DNA of 64,000 bases, taken from contig CM106585.1 in the NCBI GenBank assembly GCA_048013815.1, positions 12,586,001 to 12,650,000 of the forward strand, written 5' to 3'. The notes under the pieces were generated by a model. The model searched no databases, was not told the origin of the DNA, and worked only from the letters and a program-made list of their open reading frames with translations. This DNA comes from Setoptus koraiensis (taxonomy: Eukaryota; Arthropoda). Positions within the stretch are counted from its first letter, which is position 1, and each line of letters starts with the position of its first letter. Below, piece after piece: positions 55,989-64,000 of the stretch. A program made the position numbers and the translations under genes.

Positions 55989-57283
55989 TTTGTGACAAAA
56001 TTTTTGTCGGACACGCTGTGCTGCTGTATGGTGAGAACGAAATGTCAATTTATCTATTCGCTGTACTATTTATAGTCAGCTAAAGTGACTGAACGATAGT
56101 GCTGATACGACAGCCTTCCAGCCAGAAACTATCATAAACTGTTGACTGAGCTCAATTGAGTAAGTGAGAGCAATTTATTTCAGACTAATCATAGATTATG
56201 CAATCTTCGTCAGCGTGCCTAGCGCTTGGCTAGGTAGTGCAAACAGACTCAATGATAATAGCAATGACAAAGGGATATTTACAGCCAGGCAACATGTGCT
56301 GAGAGCGAAACATATCCGCGATTTCGCCAGCTTTCCAGCTCTCCGGCTCACCCAAACAAACGCATGGAAACAGCAAATTTCCTCCCTCTCTCTCTCTCTC
56401 TGGCTTACAACAACAGATATTATCTAAACAAACACTGCCGAACTGAATAAAATAGCATACTCAAGGCGCTTTGTGTTTGCATTGAACGCGCACATCAATA
56501 TTCATCGTTTTGTCATTCAAGAATGTAATAATAACAATACTAATAATATTATGTGATTATGTAGGCTTACATTATATAGCCAGAGTCAACAATAAAAGCA
56601 ACAATTTATCACTACTCAAATTAGTTGTGATGTTCCCACTGCTGCCAGACAACAACTGACCTAGATGGTCCCACAAAGATTCAATGTATCTCCAATTGAG
56701 CCTGGTCTCAATATTATCTCAGGTCCTTGAGATGCTGTACAAGATACTGGCCAGCATTGTTGATGTCGATTTGTTTGTTAGTGTCTTTCAACTCGAATGG
56801 AAATTCCCTTTATCTGTCATCAGCCAACTGTAACGGTCCATCATACAAAGTGTCACTATGTATTGGCGATATTTACAGGACTACTTCCGTGTTTCTACTG
56901 CACCCACTAGAGATTCGAATTAGATTGATAAAGTTTCGTTAATAACGATTGATGGCACGCTTGCGGAAGTCATCAAGTGTCTCGACAAATCTTTATCACT
57001 GGGCCTCTCCCATCCCTCCCACAAAATGGACACAACAGGAGGGGAAAATCTCCCATTCTGTCAGACAGAGAAAATGTACCTCAAAATGCACACATATTCA
57101 TGAATATTCAAGTGAATATTCACGCGTGAGCCACATGCGGGCAAAAATAAAAAATATCACCATCTTCATTCCGACGATGCTTTCAATCCACACGTGATCA
57201 TATTACGCATCTATTTGCTCTCACTCGATATACATTCTCCGAGACTGTCAGATCCCTCTTATCGACAACATATTGCTGCCACT
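55989..57283. other. Divergent intergenic region between chitinase and CWF19L1-like genes
   Basis: Presumed promoters for both genes. A TATA-like TATTTATA lies near 56066 on the chitinase side. On the CWF19L1 side, a palindrome GTGAATATTCAC at 57112-57123 sits next to another, TTCATGAATATTCAA, near 57097. No coding exon with metallophosphatase motifs is seen here. Confidence 0.55.
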
Positions 57284-58726
57284 ATGGACGCCACTCTTTG
57301 TCTAGCTTGTGGAAGGAAATGCACCATCTCTGACTCGAGGCCCTACCCAAACTCCACAACAAAGGATAGAATGCACAATAGGTGCTTACTCAGAGCCAAA
57401 TTCAAACCAAATTCTTCCAAATCCAAGACTCAAGCAGATGATAAACCGGACGAACAACCCAATCAGCCCAATGTGAATGAACTGCCCCAAAGAGGGACGG
57501 TAACAACGTCCCAAACTGACAAGCCTGCACCCGCCGAATCTAGCCAACCTCTTGAGAGAAAGCCTACTGTTGCAGGGCACACAAAAACAACAGACCTCAC
57601 CTCTGAAGAGAAGGTTGAAAAAAACAAGAGAAGCTTGGAGAAAATTCTGGCAAACGAGAGACGAAAATTGACCAGTGACAGTCAATTCTTCTTTGATCTC
57701 AAAGCTGGTATTGCTAAGCCTCATGAAAAACGTACATTTTTATATCACAAGAAATTACAGGATATGAAAGTGTCCTACGATGACAACTGTTTCAAGGCTG
57801 ACTCTGTCGGTAGAAGTTTTGATCATCGTGGCAAAGATCTCAATAATCCATCTAGTTCGTCAGGTAGTTCAAATGACGACTCTGACGACAACTCAAACGA
57901 CGACCGCAACTCCTCTCCGGACAAATCACGACCAAAATACAAGTCCGACCATGCTAGTAAGCGTCAGAAAATCGAATCCCCAGCAGGTCACCGCAATGAC
58001 TCAGATAGACAAACCTCGTATAGGCGAAAGGACCAACATCGTCCAGATAGAAACAATCAAGACAATAATCAAGAGCCATGTTGGTTTTGTCTCTCATCAC
58101 CAAAAGTTGAGAAACATCTGATCATTGCAATAGGAGATTATTGTTATTTGGCACTAGCCAAAGGCGGACTAACCGATGACCATCTTCTCATAGTACCAAT
58201 CCAGCATATGCGCTCAACAAATGACCTGGATTCGCAAGAGATAATCCATGAGATCAACAAATTCAAGATGTCACTGTTGAAATTTTTCGCGAACCAGGCC
58301 AAAGCTGTGATATTTTATGAGCGTAATTTCCGCTCTACTCACTTGCAAATCCAAGTGGTGCCTATTGATTTGGATATGCTCGATGGAATCGACCTTAAAA
58401 TCAAGACTGTCTCGGAAAAAATCTACCCAAAAATAAGTTATGAGGCCATTCCAAATAATTGTTCTATCAGTGACATGATTCCTAGGGGACAATCGTACTT
58501 TCTTTGGGAGATAGAACCACTCGGTGTTAAATTCTGCTCCAAGATTGACACACGTGGAGCCTTCTTTCCTATGCAATTTGGTAGGCAAGTTCTAGTTCAC
58601 AATGACTTGCTCAATATTCCGAACAGGATGGATTGGAAAAAATGTTCCCAATCAGAGGAAGAGTGCAAAAACCTGGTTAAACGTTTGAAAGAAGCTTACA
58701 AGCCTCACGATTTTACTTTGGATTGA
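57284..58726 (+). CDS. CWF19L1: CWF19L1-like protein with an unusual N-terminus, 480 residues
   Basis: The C-terminal half carries the two CwfJ/Drn1 domains of CWF19L1, a factor linked to spliceosome and lariat handling. CWFCLSSP at residues 266-273, CYLALAKGG, DDHLLIVPIQH, the HIT-like HLQIQVVP, and the terminal KPHDFTLD all match that clade rather than CWF19L2. The N-terminal metallophosphatase-like domain of about 300 residues found in other CWF19L1 proteins is absent. In its place is a short Cys/His module (C6-x2-C9 ... H31-x2-C34), an acidic and Ser/Asp-rich linker and basic stretches. The start is the first ATG in the open frame and has a strong context (A at -3, G at +4). No upstream exon for the missing domain is visible before the chitinase gene. 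Confidence 0.88.
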   Translation: MDATLCLACGRKCTISDSRPYPNSTTKDRMHNRCLLRAKFKPNSSKSKTQADDKPDEQPNQPNVNELPQRGTVTTSQTDKPAPAESSQPLERKPTVAGHTKTTDLTSEEKVEKNKRSLEKILANERRKLTSDSQFFFDLKAGIAKPHEKRTFLYHKKLQDMKVSYDDNCFKADSVGRSFDHRGKDLNNPSSSSGSSNDDSDDNSNDDRNSSPDKSRPKYKSDHASKRQKIESPAGHRNDSDRQTSYRRKDQHRPDRNNQDNNQEPCWFCLSSPKVEKHLIIAIGDYCYLALAKGGLTDDHLLIVPIQHMRSTNDLDSQEIIHEINKFKMSLLKFFANQAKAVIFYERNFRSTHLQIQVVPIDLDMLDGIDLKIKTVSEKIYPKISYEAIPNNCSISDMIPRGQSYFLWEIEPLGVKFCSKIDTRGAFFPMQFGRQVLVHNDLLNIPNRMDWKKCSQSEEECKNLVKRLKEAYKPHDFTLD

Positions 58727-58746
58727 TTTTAAGTTGATTACATCAT
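58727..58746. other. 20-bp gap between two convergent stop codons
   Basis: TGA of the CWF19L1-like gene (plus) and TGA of SCAMP (minus) are separated by only 20 bp. Neither strand has a canonical AATAAA in the gap, so each 3' UTR must run into the other gene's coding sequence. Confidence 0.85.
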
Positions 58747-59953
58747 TCAGTATCTAACACCGGTCGAGTTTTTGTTGGCCGCGTTAGCTCCAGTTGCATT
58801 GGCGAATTGTTGGTTAACCGTCTGTCTGGCGGCGGTAGCGACTGTTTGTTGCACATATTGATTGCGGATAATACCTTCGGCAAATTCGTTGCGTGCTTTG
58901 GCAATGCTTGCACCAGAGGATCGATAAATTGAGTGAACTTTGAGTAGATATAAAACACTCGCAGCAGAATAAGCAATCCAACATAAAGTAGTGAAATACA
59001 TGAACAGTGTTAACACAGTGCCGCCTGGATTCCGCAAAGCCAAAAAGAGGCCACTGTGTTATATCATGAATGTAGAGAGATAAAATGTAAAGAAAATTAA
59101 TTATTACTACTATTGTAATTATATAATAAATACTGGCAATCTAATAATGATTTATAGTTGAATGTGTAATGACTTACCATGTGCTCGTTATTCCGAGAGA
59201 CCAATAGCAAGTGAAGAACGTTTGCATGGCAAAGACCATAAAGAAAATCATAAAGTTAAACGAGCTATCATTTTTAAACGCTTTATACAATGGTCTGAAC
59301 CACGTCATGTATGTTAGCGGAACAAAAAAGATAAAGCTCGTAAGTCCCATGCTGAAAATCTCTCCTGCTCCTTCAATTGCTTTTATCATGATCGCTAAAG
59401 AGCCCAATAAGTTCATCAATAGAGTGAAAACAAAACCAATCCATAGATTGTAACCGAGTGTAACCGTCTTTTGAAATTCTGGTTGAATATCCACACTAAT
59501 GTCTTGAAAAAAGCAAGGCTTACAGGGACAAAACGATGGCAATGGTGGCCAGTTGTGTTGCCGACGAAAATCGCCCGTGGCTCTGAGTGCCTCTTCCCTG
59601 GCCGCTAGTTCGGCCGCCTTGATTTCCAATTCTTGTTGTCTTCGTTCCAGTTCATTTTGCATGTCGATATTGATGGCTGTCGAGGTTGTGACAGATGTAG
59701 CTGAGCCAGCTACCTTGGTGGTGGATGCGGCCTGTTTGAAGTTGATGTTGCCAGCATTATTATTATTATTGTTGTTGGTGGTGTTAGTGTTGGCAGCGGC
59801 GGCGGCGGAGTTTGCTGCGGGGTTGACGTTATTGTTAATTGTTGGAGCTGTTGCTGTAATTGTGACAGATGCAGTGGGGGCGCTAGTCACCTGATCGATG
59901 GCAGGGTCCGCAAATGGATCTGCAAAGGGATTTTCTACAAATCCTCCCGACAT
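58747..59953 (-). CDS. SCAMP: Secretory carrier membrane protein (SCAMP), two exons, 360 residues
   Basis: Four-span protein of recycling endosomes and the trans-Golgi, acting in vesicle traffic. Exons on the minus strand are 59178-59953 and 58747-59053, split by a 124-bp GT/AG intron in phase 2. The N-terminus has the NPF endocytic motif (ENPFADPFADP), a lineage-specific Asn/Ala/Thr-rich insert (about residues 25-95), then the coiled coil (ELERRQQELEIKAAELA). The WPPLP and Cys-rich CPCKPCFF segment leads into the first membrane span. The E-peptide equivalent between spans 2 and 3 reads TWFRPLYKAFK. The C-terminal tail has the family signature YRSSGASIAKARNEFA. The family call is secure; the insert makes it longer than typical SCAMPs. 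Confidence 0.96.
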
Positions 59954-60479
59954 TGTAGAAATAACAGTGTGCTACAGACAATAATTGACGCTGTGTAATA
60001 TGTGATGGTCAATAGTTCAATGTGTGTCCAATAAATATAATAGCGATATTATTAAATGATAACGGCAATTGATAAATATATATATATATTACGATATATA
60101 TGATATATGTGGTATTGGTGGTGATGTGTTGTTGTTGGTGGTTGTCGTTCAGGGCGGCCCAGCAGCAGCACCTAGACTGTGTGCATCATTGTGCGCTGCC
60201 TGGACAATGCATAGGTGCAGCCTGTGCGCTCTGCTGCAGAGCCTGCAAAGCCACCATATGTGCACTTTTGGTGCAGTGGTGCACTAGCACTGGCGGCCGC
60301 TGCAGGAGCAGCGTCGGGGCGGCACATGCTCACTGCGGGCCAAGTGACGGGACGGCAGCGGCGCGCACTCGCTCCTTCACTGACTCTTGGCTCGTCACTG
60401 ATGAGCAGAGTGCGCTTTCTGCGCGCGCCCGCAGAGGTCGCCACCGTCGCGCGCCGTGATGCGGACTGCTGGCCGCATC

Positions 60480-60612
60480 GCTGTGGCTGCTGTCGTTGTT
60501 GTTGCCGCTGTCGCTGTTGTTGCCGCTGTCGCTGTTGTTGCTGTTGTTGCTGTTGCTGCTGTGGTTGCCATTGCTGTTGCTGTTGTTGCCATTGCTGTTG
60601 CCACTGCAGGCA
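60480..60612. repeat. Imperfect CTG/TTG trinucleotide tract
   Basis: A long mix of GTTGCTGTT-like words. It reads as polyglutamine, Asn/Ser or Thr/Ala in the minus frames and Leu, Cys or Val in the plus frames. Confidence 0.85.
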
Positions 60613-60722
60613 CTGGCCAGCGTCGGTTGTTGTCGCCGTGTCTGGCGAATGGCCGAGCGAAGAGCAGCAATTCCCAGAACAAGCCAGCACACACAACACA
60701 GCAACACTGTTGTACCCTTTGG

Positions 60723-60734
60723 CGCGCATGCGCA
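60723..60734. promoter_or_regulatory. Palindromic NRF1-type site CGCGCATGCGCA
   Basis: It matches the metazoan NRF1/EWG consensus YGCGCAYGCGCR at every position, in the intergenic region between two divergent genes. Function is inferred from the match only. Confidence 0.45.
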
Positions 60735-61390
60735 CAGCGCGCTTACCTGTGCGCTCGAATCGAACGCAGGCAGCAGCGTCCATCGAAATGTGAGCACACG
60801 CACAAGCATCTTGTGCTCTGTGTACACAGTGCAGAGTTGTGCGCCGCGCAGACACACGGGCCAGATTAAGGTGACGCACGCACACAGGTGGGCCGGCGCA
60901 ACAAGTAGACAGACGGGCGAGCGAACGGGGACAGACGGGCAAGCGAACGAATCACACACACACACGGGCAGGTTCGCAGCGCCGTTGGCAACGTTCGCAT
61001 TCCATCGCTGCATCTCGAGCTAGCAACGTCCATTGTGCGCCGCGTCTCGTTCCACTGTTCGCCTGCACCACGCACCATCTCAGCAGCACCACGCACCATC
61101 TCAACAGCAGCAGCAGCACCAGTTAATTCAATATCATATCCACACGTGAATCGCCAGCAGCCTCAGCCAGCCAGCAATTGTGATAGCGGCCGAGCGGCCA
61201 GCGCGAATCAAAAATGTATTGTCGTCGTCGTCGAGATCAGCACACAATCGAGCAAAACTCGGCAACAAAATTCAACAAAAATTTGCAAAATTCAACGAAA
61301 TTGAGCAAAATCAATCAGAAAATCAAATCACACTGCACAAATCAAGCTGCGACCGTGTGCCAGTCGCATCGCAACAGCACCAACCACAAA

Positions 61391-61979
61391 ATGAAGCTCA
61401 CAAATAGCGGTGCACCAAACTGTTGCACCAAACCACAAATCGCCCCCAAATCTCTCTCACTAGTGATACTGCTGACACTGACAAGCCTACTCTCACAAGT
61501 TCAAAGTTCCTCACAATCGTCGGCGCTGCTGCCCGCGGCGCAGCGCCTCCAATCGTCGCTACAGCCACCGCCTCACCTACTGACCAATGTCGAGCAAGTG
61601 GCGCCCAGCATCGACATTGTCACCAGTGCCAACAGCAAGCCCGCGGCCCTCGAATACGAATACTATGTTATGCCCGGCACCAACTTCAAGCTAGAGTGCA
61701 AGGTGCCCGTCGAAGCCAAAAATCCCTCGTCCATTGTGTGGCTGCGAACGCCGTCCGTGTCGCAGGCCCTGACAAACCCGAGCGCCGGCCACAAGTCACA
61801 GATAATCAGCATCAGAAGCGAATTCAGGCAGGGCTTCAGAAACATCGAGCCGGAATTCAACGAGAAAAGCGGACAGTACAACCTAGTTTTCTACAACGCC
61901 TCATACGAGCATCACGAGGGACACTACACGTGCGACTATTCGCCCTCGTTCACAAAATCCATCCAAGTCATCGTAGTCT
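61391..61979 (+). CDS. Secreted or membrane Ig-domain protein, first coding exon (gene incomplete here)
   Basis: The exon encodes 196 residues plus one base and ends at a clear donor (GTCT/GTAAGT). A hydrophobic signal segment (LSLVILLTLTSLL) follows a short N-terminus. After a Ser/Gln/Pro-rich spacer comes one immunoglobulin-like domain with the hallmark Cys (FKLECKV), Trp (SSIVWLR) and second Cys in HYTCDY. The ATG at 61391 is chosen because the signal peptide follows it; in-frame sequence upstream is Lys/Asn-rich and looks like 5' UTR. The next exon was not found on the plus strand up to base 64000. The first intron may therefore span the opposite-strand gene at 62250-63826. I cannot name the protein. 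Cell-adhesion or receptor families of the basigin or beat type are possible. Confidence 0.8.
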
Positions 61980-62249
61980 GTAAGTAGCCAACCTATGCCT
62001 ATATCGACAAAATCACTCTCTTGATAGTGCGAATCGACAAAGTCACTCTCTAGATGCTGTCCACCGACAGCGAACCATACTCTCGACAAAATCGCCTCTC
62101 GATGTTGTCGCCGTTTGTTATACGATTTGTGGTCGCTCGCTTTATTATTATCGTGTGTGTATAAACATATTTAAACAGGGTACTACTCGGGCCGCTGACC
62201 AGTGCGGCCCCGGTTCGTCGACGGGCCGCCGCTTGTCGGGCGCGCGCGC

Positions 62250-63826
62250 TCACTCCTCCTTGTCGGCGGCGTCGTCCGCGCCGCTGTCCGAGGCCGCAAC
62301 GGGCGCCTTGGTGGTGGACGAGGCCGTCTGTTTCTTCTTGCGCTTGTTGCTCCTTGTCGCGGACGTTGAGCCCGTTCGACCCCCAGACGACGACGACGAC
62401 GATGACCCGTTGGTGGAGCCAACACTTCCGGTGCCAATGCTCGAGCCAGACGATGATGAGCCCACGATATTGGCCGCTTTTTGCAGTTGCTGCTGTTGGC
62501 CCGCGAGAGATGTTTGCAGTGCGAGCGCTCTCGAGTTGTCAATGGGCTTCATAATGTACCACTTGTTGTTTATTGATGCCGCTGCCAGGCCGCTAAAGTC
62601 ATCGGGAAAACTATTTTTTTGTTGTATGTCGGCCCCTTCGAAGCCGCTCGACGACGACTGCTGGCTAAATCCGCCAGTTGTGCCGCCAAATCCGCTTAGC
62701 GCGCTAGAGCCGCCATTTCCGGCGATTTGCGACGACGACGATTGTGTAAATTGGCCGCCCACGCCATTAAGGCCAATTAGTTGGCCAGTTGTATCAAAGG
62801 CCGAGCTAGAATCAATTTTTTCTTGGCTTAGTCCGTCTTGGCTGGAGCCGAATGAGCCGGCCCCTAGGCCGGCCAAATTTGATGATGACGACGATGAGAA
62901 TGTATTAAATGCCGATGATTGCGGCACCACCGATGAGCTTTGCAATTGTTGCTGACGAAAGAATTCCTGTTGCTGGCTTACCGGTTGTTGTTGTATGGAT
63001 TGTTGCTGGAATTTACTAAATCCCGTTTGTAGCGTTTGCGGTTGTTGCGACGATGATATAATCTGATTATATGAGCTAGTCTCACCTAAGCCGCCAATAG
63101 TCTGTTGTTGCGGTACGGCCTGGCTAGAGAAGCTTTGTACGCGTCTGAAGCTAGACTCTTGGCTGGGCTGTTGGATTATTATTGGCTGTTGTTGTTGTTG
63201 TTGGATGGTTTGCATACGACTAATGAACGATTGCAATTGTGTAGGTGTCAAACTATTTAAAAATGATCTCATTGTTTGGAATGTTTGCTCGTTTGCGCTA
63301 ATGGGTACAATTTGCGGCTGTTGTGCGGATATTTGGCGGCTAGATTGAAAAAAGCTATTAGAGTTGCCTGAGGGCAGCGAGGAGGCGGACGACGACGAAA
63401 AGAAGCCCGCCGATCCGGGCGACTGGCCGCTACTGGACAGGCTCGACTGCCTGATCAGTTGGGCCTGTTGCACGGGCGACAGCACCGCCGATTGGAGCCG
63501 CTCCGACTTGAAGGCCGACGTTTTGCCCCCGAAGCCGCCGGTGTTCTGTCATTACGGTTGCATCGTTGTTGTGTCGATATATGTTTGATATATGTCGATG
63601 TCGTCGGCAATCGGCGATCGATCGGTGATTAATTGGTGATGGACAAAACAACAAATTAGCAGAGCGTCAGTGATTTAATTAGCGACATGCAAATGAGCTC
63701 TCGTTTGAGCAGTTTTATTGACGAGAGTGCCGGGACAGCGCCGGATATACTTCAGATAGTTACCTGGAACGAAGTGGACAGGGATGAGCCGCCGATAGGC
63801 GCCAAGCCACCTATTGTTGTTTGCAT
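62250..63826 (-). CDS. Gln/Ser-rich low-complexity protein, at least two exons, about 452 residues
   Basis: I do not recognise this protein. Exon 62250-63545 is joined in phase 0 to 63764-63826 through a 218-bp GT/AG intron. The joined frame reads smoothly from LSTSFQ into NTGGFGGKTS. The body alternates QQQ-rich and SSS-rich runs, with less biased islands such as FLNSLTPTQLQSFISRMQTI (about residues 115-135) and INNKWYIMKP (about 350). The tail is Ser/Gly-rich, then basic (NKRKKKQ), then acidic. The ATG at 63826 is the first in the open stretch; further 5' exons are possible. No signal peptide is visible. A nuclear or RNA-binding low-complexity role would fit the composition but is only a guess. 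Confidence 0.6.
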
Positions 63827-64000
63827 GTTGATTGCGCATGTAAACACACATGTAGTGGACGACGGCGTAAATTCGGAATACGGAATAGGCGAATAGGAAG
63901 CAATTTAATTTATTAGTCGGCATAATGTGGCAACAACAGCAACAACAACAACAACAATTAGCGGACAATGATGCGCGCTGCAAACCAATGCAAGCCAATT

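Larger units (their letters stand above)
59954..61390. other. Divergent intergenic region between SCAMP and the Ig-domain gene
   Basis: It contains a TA-rich tract near 60080, CTG/TTG-type repeats at 60480-60612 and a CA run near 60950. An exact palindromic NRF1 consensus lies at 60723-60734. Long Gln-, Leu- or Ala-rich open frames on both strands here are repeat artefacts. The right end is the 5' UTR of the Ig gene. Confidence 0.6.

Noticed and set aside
57194-57283. Thirty-codon upstream extension of the CWF19L1-like frame
   Set aside because: The frame opens with GTG rather than ATG. The first ATG is at 57284 in a strong context.
60172-60942. 256-codon Gln-rich frame and several overlapping Leu/Ala-rich frames
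   Set aside because: All derive from the CTG/TTG repeat and overlap one another on both strands.

Overview
This window is nuclear DNA from an animal, most likely an arthropod and perhaps an acariform mite. The evidence is spliceosomal introns with GT/AG ends, metazoan gene families (SRF, a class A neuropeptide-type GPCR, SCAMP, condensin CAP-H), a secreted GH18 chitinase, and long genes carrying few and short introns. The mite assignment is an inference from this gene style. I see no prokaryotic genes, rRNA, tRNA, CRISPR array or recognisable intact mobile element.

Layout, left to right. 1-1191: first coding exon of a serum response factor gene on the minus strand, whose remaining exons lie off the left edge. 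3662-6745: four-exon PP4 regulatory subunit 3 (SMEK/falafel), minus strand. 8703-19131: a rhodopsin-type GPCR on the minus strand that I assembled from four exons, two of them only 75 and 55 nt, with every splice phase fitting and a 408-residue product. About 19.1-33.2 kb: a long gene-poor stretch with many unrelated short minisatellites and frequent GGGCCC-type words. The large GPCR introns have the same texture. 33.5-40.6 kb: intronless condensin CAP-H and intronless DNA polymerase alpha, head to head across a 985-bp shared promoter. 40.7-41.0 kb: a small unknown gene, tail to tail with the polymerase. 41.4-43.4 kb: two tandem, diverged Thr/Asn-rich paralogues with a small ABC-transporter fragment between them. 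44.2-49.0 kb: a two-exon ABCC4-like transporter. 53.9-56.0 kb: a six-exon chitinase. 57.3-58.7 kb: a CWF19L1-like protein without the usual N-terminal domain. 58.7-60.0 kb: a SCAMP whose stop codon lies 20 bp from the CWF19L1 stop on the other strand. 61.4 kb to the end: first exon of a secreted or membrane Ig-domain protein, and a Gln/Ser-rich protein on the opposite strand.

The genes do not form one pathway. The clearest functional pairing is CAP-H with DNA polymerase alpha, two S/M-phase genes sharing a bidirectional promoter that contains an exact E2F consensus. The most notable observations are the GPCR with Asn-Arg-His in place of Asp/Glu-Arg-Tyr, the CWF19L1 protein with a replaced N-terminus, the tandem paralogues that differ in domain content, and the convergent gene pairs whose 3' ends must overlap. 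I did not find a clearly new multi-gene system.
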